Below, piece after piece: positions 1 through 6,219 of a stretch of 9,767 nucleotides of DNA (position 1 is the first letter of the stretch; each line of letters starts with the position of its first letter). Made by a program: the position numbers and the translations under genes. Under the pieces are notes generated by a model, which made no database searches, was not told where the DNA came from, and worked only from the letters and a program-made list of their open reading frames with translations. Source of the DNA: Candidatus Colwelliibacteriota bacterium (GTDB taxonomy: Bacteria; Patescibacteriota; Minisyncoccia; UBA6257; Colwellbacteraceae); contig DAIDBC010000048.1 of the NCBI GenBank assembly GCA_027310265.1, positions 1 to 9,767 of the forward strand, read 5' to 3'.

Positions 1-263
1 CCAAGGTATTACGAAAATCGAATACCAAATCGGTTGTTCTCTACGGCGAGTGCCGAAGAAAAATATATAACTCAATCCGTAGGAGCGCGCCTATAAAAAT
101 GAGTGCCGGCAACCTGGAAGAGGTTTTCAAGGCTGCACTAAAAACCGCAAGAGCAGGAGACATTATTATATTTTCGCCCGGCGCAACCAGTTTTGATATG
201 TTTAAAGACTACGCTGACCGCGGAAAGAAGTTCACGGCGATTGTGAGAAAGTTTTGCCGTTGA
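1..263 (+). CDS. murD: MurD, C-terminal part (UDP-N-acetylmuramoyl-L-alanine--D-glutamate ligase)
   Basis: This is the 3' end of an ORF that enters from the left edge; the reading frame starts at base 3 and ends in TGA at 261-263, giving about 86 residues. The tail carries the MurD signature SPGATSFDMF followed by KDYADRGKKF, which matches the family pattern SP..aSfDqF..y..RG..F near the C-terminus of the ligase. MurD is a cytoplasmic enzyme that adds D-glutamate to UDP-MurNAc-L-Ala using ATP in peptidoglycan precursor synthesis. Only the third (glutamate-binding) domain is visible; the ATP-binding P-loop would lie outside the window. The serine and phenylalanine in the SFDMF stretch correspond to residues that contact substrate in E. 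coli MurD (family knowledge). A full-length gene would suggest a cell-wall cluster to the left. The identification is firm for the fragment, but whether the gene is intact cannot be seen. Confidence 0.87.
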   Translation, partial: KVLRKSNTKSVVLYGECRRKIYNSIRRSAPIKMSAGNLEEVFKAALKTARAGDIIIFSPGATSFDMFKDYADRGKKFTAIVRKFCR

Positions 264-320
264 ATTTCGGCGGCCCGATGCGCCCGATAGGGATAAAATT
301 ACACTTTGCGACCGCTTTCC

Positions 321-329
321 TGATAGAAT
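321..329 (+). promoter_or_regulatory. Possible extended -10 element for a leaderless NlpC/P60 mRNA
   Basis: TGATAGAAT reads as a TG-n-TAGAAT extended -10 box (one mismatch to TATAAT), ending 7 bases before the ATG at 337. Transcription would then start at or next to the ATG, giving a leaderless message. No convincing -35 box lies at 16-18 bases; the nearby TTGCGA at 306-311 is too close (12 bases). No Shine-Dalgarno motif precedes the ATG, which is consistent with, but does not prove, leaderless translation. Confidence 0.35.
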
Positions 330-336
330 TACCGCA

Positions 337-780
337 ATGACACAGGAGCAGCTAAAAACACTTGTCCAAAAAGGGCGCGAACTTATCGGACGGCCTTACA
401 AATATGGGGCGGCAGCAGACGAAGCGCCTCGGGTTTTCGATTGTTCGTCTTTCACGCAGTATCTTTTCAAACAAATCGGGGTCATAATTCCGCGAAGCAC
501 CATCGAACAAGCCTCTCAAGGCACCGCTGTCCGACTCGAATCCATTGAGCCCGGCGATCTTATTTTCTTCCACGGATCGCGGGGGCACTATAATCCGACT
601 TTCCCGCAAGGCATCGGTCATGTTGTGCTCTATGCCGGAGAAAACAAGATTATTCATGCAGGATCGCGTCGCATACAGGAACGACCCGAGATCATCGAAG
701 CCGGCGGGGTTGAAGAACTGGACCTTAAGGCGGCGGTGGAAAAGCTAAAGCCGATCACCGTTATTAAGCGGATTGTCTAG
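337..780 (+). CDS. NlpC/P60 family peptidase, single domain, no signal peptide
   Basis: A 147-residue protein made of one NlpC/P60 papain-like domain. The catalytic cysteine is Cys36 in FDCSSF, and the two histidines are His95 in GIGHVVLY and His107 in IIHAGS, so the Cys-His-His triad looks intact. The PGDLIFF strand before the first histidine (72-78) is also typical. Family members cleave gamma-D-Glu-diaminopimelate or related cell-wall peptide bonds. A glycine- and aromatic-rich insert (about 79-92) lies between PGDLIFF and the first histidine and could shape the substrate pocket. There is no N-terminal hydrophobic segment, SH3 or LysM domain, and the upstream open frame (from 247) has no ATG, GTG or TTG. 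The protein is therefore predicted to be cytoplasmic, perhaps recycling muropeptides, or released by an unknown route. It lies 73 bases after murD, which fits a cell-wall role; the exact substrate is unknown. Confidence 0.85.
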   Translation: MTQEQLKTLVQKGRELIGRPYKYGAAADEAPRVFDCSSFTQYLFKQIGVIIPRSTIEQASQGTAVRLESIEPGDLIFFHGSRGHYNPTFPQGIGHVVLYAGENKIIHAGSRRIQERPEIIEAGGVEELDLKAAVEKLKPITVIKRIV

Positions 781-789
781 AAGCCGCAT

Positions 790-818
790 TTGCGAAACCA
801 AGCGCGAGTTGGTACACT
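790..818 (+). promoter_or_regulatory. Sigma70-type promoter for tRNA-Asp
   Basis: TTGCGA at 790-795 (-35) and TACACT at 813-818 (-10) are separated by 17 bases, the optimal spacing. Predicted initiation near 825 would be about 7 bases before the mature tRNA 5' end at 832. The stretch between the NlpC stop and the tRNA otherwise contains no gene. Confidence 0.6.
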
Positions 819-831
819 AAAAGTCGCAATT

Positions 832-906
832 GCAGCCGTAGTGTAGCTCGGTTAACACGTCTCCCTGTCACGGAGAAGATCACGGGTTCAAATCCCGTCG
901 GCTGCG
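832..906 (+). tRNA. tRNA-Asp (anticodon GTC)
   Basis: A complete 75-base cloverleaf can be folded by hand. The acceptor stem is 832-838 with 899-905 (7 pairs) and the D stem is 841-844 with 855-858. The anticodon stem is 860-864 with 872-876 and holds loop CTGTCAC, giving anticodon GTC at 867-869. A 5-base variable loop follows, then the T stem 882-886 with 894-898 around loop TTCAAAT. The discriminator base at 906 is G, the known identity base of tRNA-Asp. The 3' CCA is not encoded (CTT follows), so a CCA-adding enzyme is needed. The gene has its own promoter and a terminator hairpin begins six bases after its end. If the AspRS is non-discriminating, Asp-tRNA-Asn made by the same enzyme would be the substrate of the nearby GatCA; that link is inference. 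Confidence 0.96.
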
Positions 907-911
907 CTTAA

Positions 912-946
912 ATCAAAAACAATGGCCTTGCGCCATCTTTTTTGAT
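912..946. terminator. Bidirectional intrinsic terminator between tRNA-Asp and gatA
   Basis: The core hairpin ATGGC (922-926) / GCCAT (932-936) has a 5-base loop. It is flanked by an outer 8-bp pairing, ATCAAAAA (912-919) with TTTTTGAT (939-946). The + strand has six Ts right after the stem (938-943) and the - strand reads five Ts (919-915), so the element can end the tRNA transcript and also the long pil-ligA-gatCA transcript arriving from the right. Confidence 0.75.
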
Positions 947-1012
947 AGTGTGGGAACTACTACCCATCAGAAAAACTGACTCATTAATGAGGTCATTATC
1001 GTTGGGTGGGTA
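947..1012. repeat. Cluster of inverted repeats downstream of gatA
   Basis: This gene-free stretch holds several nested or competing hairpins. TACCCAT (961-967) pairs with GTGGGTA (1006-1012, one G-T pair). TCAG/CTGA (967-970 and 976-979) encloses five As. The 12-base perfect palindrome CTCATTAATGAG lies at 980-991, and TGGG (951-954) can pair with CCCA (963-966). It lies just past the gatA stop, so it may be a 3' UTR structure or second termination or stability element. No known repeat family is recognised. Confidence 0.4.
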
Positions 1013-1015
1013 AAA

Positions 1016-2464
1016 TTATCTCTTGCCTCCCAACCGCTCGTAAAACATACCCAGGCCTAAGATGTCCGCCTCGTGCCACGGCTTGCCGATGAGTTGAAAC
1101 CCAATCGGTAACTTACCTTCCCGACCGTTCACCGGAATTGAGATACCAGGCAAGCCGGCCAAGTTCACAGTGATGGTACAGATGTCAGACAGGTACATTT
1201 GAAGTGGGTCGTCGGTCTTTTCCCCTATCTTGAAAGCTGGTGTAGGCGCAACCGGCGTAAGTATCACGTCCACCTCTTTAAAAGCTTCATCGAAATCTTT
1301 TTTGATGAGCGCGCGGACTTTCTGAGCTTTGGCATAGTAAGCGTCGTAGTATCCGGCCGAGAGGACAAACGTTCCCAAAATAATGCGGCGCTTAGGCTCT
1401 GACCCGAAGCCCAGACCGCGGTCGCGGTAGTACAAATCCAGCAGGTTCTCGGCCTTGGCCCGATCGCCGTAACGGATGCCGTCAAACCGCGAAAGATTAG
1501 TCGATACTTCTGCCGGCATAATTATGTAATAAACCGAAAGGGCGTGCTTGGTATGCGGCAGGCTTATTTTTTTAACACGGACTTTAAGTGACTCGAACTC
1601 CTTAACTGCACTCTGAACCGCGTTTGCAACTTCTTCGTCCATACCCGGAACAAAGTACTCTTCAGGAACTCCAATCGTGAGTTCACGTATTCCTTCTAAG
1701 GAGGGGTTTAGTAGATTATCGCCATAAGTAATATCTGGGGCAGAGGTGGCGTCATTCGGGTCATATCCCGCAATTTGCTTAAAGATAACTGCAGCATCCT
1801 CAACTGTCTTTGTAAACGGGCCGATCTGGTCGAGGCTGGAAGCCATGGCAATCAGGCCATAACGCGAGACTGCGCCATAGGTCGGCTTCAAACCGACCAC
1901 ACCACAGAAGGCGGCTGGTTCACGGATCGATCCGCCGGTGTCAGATCCCAAGGCGGCAACTGCCATATGCGAGGCGACCGCAGCGGCGGATCCTCCGGAA
2001 GAGCCACCGGGGACACGGGTCAAGTCATGCGGGTTCTTAGTCACTTTGAAGGCCGAGTTTTCAGTGGAGCTGCCCATCGCGAACTCATCAAGGTTAGTCT
2101 TACCTAAGAATATCGCGCCGGCAGCCTTGAGTTTCTTTATCACCGTAGCGTCGTAAGCCGAGATATAATGCTCAAGTATTTTGGATCCGGCTGTCGCGGG
2201 CAAACCCTCAATTAGCATATTGTCTTTTATCGCGAGCGGCACCCCCGCAAGAGGGGGCAGATCACGCCCCTCCGCTATGGCTACGTCGATTTTGGCCGCC
2301 CTTTCCAATGCATCATCGCGATTTAGCGTTAAATAAGCATCGATCTCTTTGTCGCGTAGACCGATATAGTCGAATAGCGCTTTTACTATTTCATAGGCGC
2401 TGAATTCCTTATTCTCCAACCCTTCGCGGAATCGCTTTACCGTAAGATCGTGTAAATGGATCAT
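1016..2464 (-). CDS. gatA: Glutamyl-tRNA(Gln)/aspartyl-tRNA(Asn) amidotransferase subunit A
   Basis: A 482-residue protein of normal GatA length and the full amidase-signature fold. The Ser-cisSer-Lys catalytic set is present: Lys80 in PLAIKDN, Ser155 in PGGSSGGSAAA and the nucleophile Ser179 in GSDTGGSI. The following stretch REPAAFCGVVGLKPTYG and the SSLDQIGP motif (209-216) are also typical; the usual Gln in SIRQPA is Glu here. GatA hydrolyses glutamine and feeds ammonia to GatB, which amidates misacylated Glu-tRNA-Gln or Asp-tRNA-Asn in the cytoplasm. Its ATG at 2464 overlaps the gatC stop in an ATGA, implying translational coupling. gatB is not in this window, as gatA is the last gene before the terminator, so the catalytic partner must be encoded elsewhere. 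Confidence 0.96.
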   Translation of the reverse strand: MIHLHDLTVKRFREGLENKEFSAYEIVKALFDYIGLRDKEIDAYLTLNRDDALERAAKIDVAIAEGRDLPPLAGVPLAIKDNMLIEGLPATAGSKILEHYISAYDATVIKKLKAAGAIFLGKTNLDEFAMGSSTENSAFKVTKNPHDLTRVPGGSSGGSAAAVASHMAVAALGSDTGGSIREPAAFCGVVGLKPTYGAVSRYGLIAMASSLDQIGPFTKTVEDAAVIFKQIAGYDPNDATSAPDITYGDNLLNPSLEGIRELTIGVPEEYFVPGMDEEVANAVQSAVKEFESLKVRVKKISLPHTKHALSVYYIIMPAEVSTNLSRFDGIRYGDRAKAENLLDLYYRDRGLGFGSEPKRRIILGTFVLSAGYYDAYYAKAQKVRALIKKDFDEAFKEVDVILTPVAPTPAFKIGEKTDDPLQMYLSDICTITVNLAGLPGISIPVNGREGKLPIGFQLIGKPWHEADILGLGMFYERLGGKR

Positions 2465-2742
2465 TCGAACACTTTGGGAACTTTCAGAAAACCGTCTTTT
2501 TCTTCCGGAAACCTGCTGCGGCCCCTACCGTTATCTTCGCGCTTCACATCCAATGCATCTTCGCGGAAGACACTGCGGAGATTAGTGCCCCCGGTCATCG
2601 GCGCCACATCTTTGGTATCAACCTCTTTTAATTCCTCGACGTAGCCCAAAATATCCTTGAGTTCTTTCTCAAATTTACGCTTTTCCGCATCGGTAAGCTT
2701 GATGCGGGCTAAACGCGCGAAATATTCGACATCGAACTCCAT
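2461..2742 (-). CDS. gatC: Glutamyl-tRNA(Gln)/aspartyl-tRNA(Asn) amidotransferase subunit C
   Basis: A 93-residue protein of normal GatC length. The N-terminal stretch FARLARIKLTDAEKRKFEKE and the helix ending ILGYVEELKEVDT (31-43) match the family, as does the middle segment VAPMTGGTNLRSVFREDAL (46-64; usually ..P...LREDE..). GatC is a small scaffold that wraps around the GatA-GatB interface and stabilises GatA. It begins 2 bases after the ligA stop and shares an ATGA overlap with gatA, so the three genes appear to be co-transcribed. The start ATG at 2740-2742 is the first in-frame candidate giving the family N-terminus. No Shine-Dalgarno motif precedes it, so reinitiation after ligA is plausible. 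Confidence 0.94.
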   Translation of the reverse strand: MEFDVEYFARLARIKLTDAEKRKFEKELKDILGYVEELKEVDTKDVAPMTGGTNLRSVFREDALDVKREDNGRGRSRFPEEKDGFLKVPKVFE

Positions 2743-2744
2743 AG

Positions 2745-4778
2745 CTATTTAATCATACTTAAAAACTCCCGCTCGTCGATGACTTTTACCCCCAATGCTT
2801 TGGCTTTTGCGAGTTTCGAACCAGGCTCAGACCCGGCGACTACGTAACTTGTTTTCTTGCTAACCGATTCCGAAACATCACCACCCAATGTCCTGATTTT
2901 CTCTTTAGCCTCTTCGCGTGCCATCGCTCTAAGCGTACCGGTAATTACGAAGGAAAGTCCCTTCAGTTTGCCGCTGCCTTTCGCAATTCTATCATGGACA
3001 ATTCTAATCTCAACGCGCGAAAGTTTTTTAAGCAACTCTGTATTGCTTTTTGCCCGGAACCAACCGGCAATACTTGCGGACACTTTTGGACCGATGTCCG
3101 GAATTTCCTGCAGTTCCTCTTCAGTAATATTTTGAAAGACGTTGAGCAGGTCATTCGGGGTCTGAATGTGTCTTTTCCTGGCAGCATATTCGGCCAAGAG
3201 TAGAGCTGTTTCCTCGCCAGTATGCAGTATGCCTAAGGCGTAAATAAACTTGGCAAGCAAAATTTGTTTCTTGCCGGCTATTTCTGAAATAAGATTTTCG
3301 GCCGACTTCTCGCCGAAACGTTCCAGCGCGGCGATGTCGCCGGATCTTAGCGCAAAGAGGTCAGCTGCGTCGCTTATCAGCCCCTCGTCGAGGAAACGGT
3401 CGATTATTTTCGGCCCAAGCCCTTGGATATCGAATGCTGGACGCGATACGAAGTGTTTTAATGACTCGCGCAACCTCGCGCCGCAGTAACGGTTGGAACA
3501 GCGGTAAGCCACGCCATCACGAACAACTTTCGAACCATCCACCGGACAGGTTTTCGGCATATGGAACTCTTTTTCTTTACCGGTACGAAGTTCTTTTAAA
3601 ACTTTAGTAACCTGGGGTATTACATCTCCGGCGCGTGAAATAACTACAGTGTCCCCAATTTTTAGCCCTAATCGCTCGATTTCATCGGCATTGTGCAATG
3701 TGGCGTGGGTAATTGTGATGCCGCCTACGCCCACTGGCCGCATTACCGCGACGGGAGTAAGCACTCCGGTGCGTCCGACCTGTACTTTGATGCCCTCCAC
3801 CACTGTTGTAGCTTCGCGCGGGGAAAACTTGTAAGCAATCGCAGCCCGTGGCGCCTTACCAATCACTCCTGCAGCATCGAACAATTTATTGTCGTCCAAA
3901 ACCACGACCACGCCGTCGATTTCGAAATCCAGTTTTTCGCGATGCTTGGCCCAATAGGTACGAAACGCGAAAACTTCTTCTAGGTTCTTGCAGAGCTTAG
4001 TCTCATGGTTAGTTTTGAAACCAAGTTTGTGCAGAATCTCGTGTTCCTCGCTGTGCTTCGCAACATCAAATCCGGCAACAATATCGTATTCGTTGGTGGT
4101 GAGCCTCCGGCTGGCGGTTATTTTCGGATTGAGTTGGCGAATCGAGCCGGCGGCCATGTTGCGCGGATTGGCGAATTCTTTTTCACCCTTCCTAGCTTGC
4201 TCCTTATTGGCGAGTAAAAATTCTTTCTTGGTCATAAGTACTTCTCCACGCACCACCAAATGTTTAGGGACTTTGATTTTATAATCCACCGATTCGAGGC
4301 GCAGCGGTATAGCCTCGATTGTTTTCAAATTTTGGGTAACGTCTTCACCGATCTGACCGTCGCCACGCGTGGCGCCTTCAACAAACACGCCGTCTTCATA
4401 GACCAGTTCAATCGACAAACCATCAAATTTAAGTTCAGCGTAAAACGGACCTTCGGTCTTACGGCCCAGAAAGTTGGACAGGCGCTTCAACCAGTCCCGC
4501 ATATCGTCCTCCGAAAAAGCATCGTTAAATGAAAGCATCGGGGTCTCGTGCCGTACCCTTTTGAACCTCGCGAGCGGCTTGCCGGCCACCCGCTGGGTGG
4601 GTGAATCAGGAGTCACCAAATCCGAAAATTTTTGTTCCAGATCGAAGAGTTCTTTTTTAAGCGCGTCTTCCGCCTCCGGCGAGATAAGTTCTTTATTCAA
4701 AACCAACCGCGAGTAGCGGTATTTGTTAATAAGCTTTTTTAGATGTTCAACCCGCTCTTTGACCTCGCCTTTCGTCAT
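2745..4778 (-). CDS. ligA: NAD+-dependent DNA ligase LigA
   Basis: A 677-residue protein with the full LigA domain order: Ia (1-70), nucleotidyltransferase with nucleophile Lys117 in ELKFDG, OB fold (about 320-400), zinc finger (411-432), helix-hairpin-helix repeats (about 445-580) and BRCT (603-677). It seals nicks in replication and repair using NAD+. The SPTQRV, VRGEV, ANPRN.AAGS, VGRTG.LTPVA and THATLHN blocks are conserved. Two departures stand out. Domain Ia, aligned without gaps to E. coli residues 15-42 (remembered sequence), has Arg24, Leu25, Pro34 and Glu37 where E. coli has Tyr22, His23, Asp32 and Tyr35; only Asp38 (E. coli Asp36) is kept. The zinc finger reads Cys411, Asp414, Cys427, Cys432, so the second cysteine is replaced. 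The ATG overlaps the pilX-like stop in an ATGA. The gene identity is certain; the effect of the substitutions is not. Confidence 0.97.
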   Translation of the reverse strand: MTKGEVKERVEHLKKLINKYRYSRLVLNKELISPEAEDALKKELFDLEQKFSDLVTPDSPTQRVAGKPLARFKRVRHETPMLSFNDAFSEDDMRDWLKRLSNFLGRKTEGPFYAELKFDGLSIELVYEDGVFVEGATRGDGQIGEDVTQNLKTIEAIPLRLESVDYKIKVPKHLVVRGEVLMTKKEFLLANKEQARKGEKEFANPRNMAAGSIRQLNPKITASRRLTTNEYDIVAGFDVAKHSEEHEILHKLGFKTNHETKLCKNLEEVFAFRTYWAKHREKLDFEIDGVVVVLDDNKLFDAAGVIGKAPRAAIAYKFSPREATTVVEGIKVQVGRTGVLTPVAVMRPVGVGGITITHATLHNADEIERLGLKIGDTVVISRAGDVIPQVTKVLKELRTGKEKEFHMPKTCPVDGSKVVRDGVAYRCSNRYCGARLRESLKHFVSRPAFDIQGLGPKIIDRFLDEGLISDAADLFALRSGDIAALERFGEKSAENLISEIAGKKQILLAKFIYALGILHTGEETALLLAEYAARKRHIQTPNDLLNVFQNITEEELQEIPDIGPKVSASIAGWFRAKSNTELLKKLSRVEIRIVHDRIAKGSGKLKGLSFVITGTLRAMAREEAKEKIRTLGGDVSESVSKKTSYVVAGSEPGSKLAKAKALGVKVIDEREFLSMIK

Positions 4779-5155
4779 GGCGCAATGGTACTGAAGTTAA
4801 TCTGGAAAGCGCGGCTGGAACGACCGGAGGTTCCCACCGAGGTCACGATGCTTGGATTATTCGGGTCGGGGTAGGTTTGAAAAGTCGCCCCATTACACAA
4901 CTGGCCCGGGTTGCCGCCGGAACATGCCGGTGCGCTGGCTTTACTGTCTTTAAAATTCTTGTACAGTTCCCACTCAATACCGCTGTCGGCGGCGAAAATC
5001 GCTTTAGTGGAGTTGGTCACGTCGGTAACCTGCCGCAACTGATAGACGGTGAGAAGTCCGGCAAGCGAGGTAGCCGAAAGTACAATCCCGGAAATAAGAA
5101 CGGCGGTAAGAAGCATCACCTGCCCGTCTTTCGATTTTGTCCACTTAGAATCCAT
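4775..5155 (-). CDS. PilX/GspK-like minor pilin without Glu5
   Basis: A 126-residue protein with a short charged N-terminus, then a prepilin-like segment starting at Gly11-Gln12 and a long hydrophobic helix (about 12-38). After the helix comes FAADSGIEWEL (54-64), which matches the PilX N-terminal domain wording (..FQAAEAGLE..). Position +5 of the would-be mature protein is Leu16 rather than the usual Glu, as in GspK-type subunits that sit at the fibre tip. The C-terminal part is small (about 60 residues), with Cys78 and Cys87 that could form a disulfide. It is the last of four consecutive minor pilin genes, starts 2 bases after the PilW-like gene and overlaps ligA by 4 bases (ATGA). The role, inferred from context, is as part of a tip or initiation complex of the type IV pilus. 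The gene name within the PilX/GspK group is not settled. Confidence 0.72.
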   Translation of the reverse strand: MDSKWTKSKDGQVMLLTAVLISGIVLSATSLAGLLTVYQLRQVTDVTNSTKAIFAADSGIEWELYKNFKDSKASAPACSGGNPGQLCNGATFQTYPDPNNPSIVTSVGTSGRSSRAFQINFSTIAP

Positions 5156-5157
5156 TT

Positions 5158-5685
5158 TTATTTACTGACGTTTCTTGCACTCACTGTTGTTTCTAGATTG
5201 GTCTCGATGTTGCTCGCACTGTCCTTGGAAGTCCCAACGGTCATCAAAATCGTTACTCGCGGCGGGGCATTATCGGCCGGGTTTACCCCGTAATAAAGGA
5301 AGTTGAGTTTTTCAACTTTAACGTCGGTAGAAGTTATGGCTTTATAGTCAGAATCGGCAGCACAGACGGACAAACAGCGCCCCACCGAGCTGCCAACCAG
5401 CTTATAACCCACTGTCTGGTTGTTGGCCTGCGTGCTAGTAAAGACGAGTGTGTCGGCGGTGGAAGCCTGAAAATTGTAGCCGGTTCTGGCCTCGCGCGCG
5501 ACTTGTTCCAAGATCTGCGAGGCGCTCTCGTTCGCGGCGGTGACGGCGCTTAATGTCCGCTGGGTACGCAAAGTTTGGACAAACACTCCGGTTGATAGTG
5601 CAACCAAAATAATGAATACGGAGGTTGCCACCATCAACTCGATGATAGTAAAACCGCTTTTATTTTTTGTGCGTGGACCGGACAT
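5158..5685 (-). CDS. PilW/GspJ-like minor pilin
   Basis: A 175-residue prepilin. The leader MSGPRTKNKSG ends at Gly11 and the mature protein begins FTIIELMVATS, with Glu16 as the +5 residue; this is a textbook site for the prepilin peptidase encoded upstream. The helix runs to about residue 38, followed by RTQRTLSAVTAANESASQILEQVAREART (40-68), a typical GspJ/PilW amphipathic stretch. The globular part has a CX3C pair (Cys104, Cys108) that may be disulfide-bonded. Such proteins are low-abundance subunits that prime assembly of type IV pili or type II secretion pseudopili. The ATG follows directly on the stop of the PilV-like gene (TAAATG), so the two are probably translationally coupled. Assignment to J/W rather than another minor class rests on length and gene order, with the PilX-like gene next. 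Confidence 0.72.
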   Translation of the reverse strand: MSGPRTKNKSGFTIIELMVATSVFIILVALSTGVFVQTLRTQRTLSAVTAANESASQILEQVAREARTGYNFQASTADTLVFTSTQANNQTVGYKLVGSSVGRCLSVCAADSDYKAITSTDVKVEKLNFLYYGVNPADNAPPRVTILMTVGTSKDSASNIETNLETTVSARNVSK

Positions 5686-6219
5686 TTAGCGCCAACTCAT
5701 AAAGTGATCTTCAAGATTAATTTTGTACTGTGTGCCGCCGCGACTATTCCAGGTGACAGTCGAATCCACTTCCAACTCGCTTGGTCTGCCGAAACTGTCA
5801 AACCGCAGACTGGTAATTTTGATTGCCCGCTTAAAGTTCGTGTCAGTGCCGACATTGTAGTTGTACGTCGAAGTAACCGGGTCAAACTTTAACGGCACAT
5901 CGACAGCCGAGGAACTAAGTGGTCCCTTGGTGTCATACTGCACCGCATAAGTGCCGTCGCTCACCCCCGTATTCCAGGCCGCACCGCCCTGATAAGCATT
6001 GGTATCGATAATGTTCTTAACCACTTCTATTCCTTCGGCGGCGAGATACGCACCGACATACTGATCGGCCGCGACTTTGTTCAGCCCCATCGACTGGGAA
6101 AGGAGTGAGAAAACTCCCAAAAGGCCCACAGTCGTAACACCGACTGCGATCATCGCTTCGATCAAGAGCTGACCACGTTCGCCACCGAACTCTTTACTTC
6201 CAACCGACTTGCCCAGCAT
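5686..6219 (-). CDS. PilV/GspI-like minor pilin
   Basis: A 177-residue prepilin. The leader ends at Gly16 and the mature protein starts QLLIEAMIAVGV, with Glu21 at +5; the Gln at +1 instead of Phe or Met is common in the I/V class. The helix is followed by AYLAAEGIEVVKNIID (58-73), the hallmark AxxxAxxGIE-type segment of PilV/GspI. The C-terminal half is a beta-rich region ending SRGGTQYKINLEDHFMSWR. The gene overlaps the end of the FimT-like gene by 26 bases, and the next gene starts immediately after its stop. A GAGG lies 11-12 bases before the ATG at 6219, a weak and rather distant Shine-Dalgarno candidate. The expected role is a minor subunit of the pilus initiation complex together with the FimT-, PilW- and PilX-like products. 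Confidence 0.75.
   Translation of the reverse strand: MLGKSVGSKEFGGERGQLLIEAMIAVGVTTVGLLGVFSLLSQSMGLNKVAADQYVGAYLAAEGIEVVKNIIDTNAYQGGAAWNTGVSDGTYAVQYDTKGPLSSSAVDVPLKFDPVTSTYNYNVGTDTNFKRAIKITSLRFDSFGRPSELEVDSTVTWNSRGGTQYKINLEDHFMSWR

Noticed and set aside
306..311. TTGCGA as a -35 box for the NlpC/P60 gene
   Set aside because: It lies only 12 bases from the -10 candidate at 324-329, too close for sigma70 spacing.
1775..2107. Long + strand open frames inside gatA, ligA and the pilus genes
   Set aside because: They lie opposite strongly conserved genes, show no recognisable domain, and are expected shadows of the coding strand.
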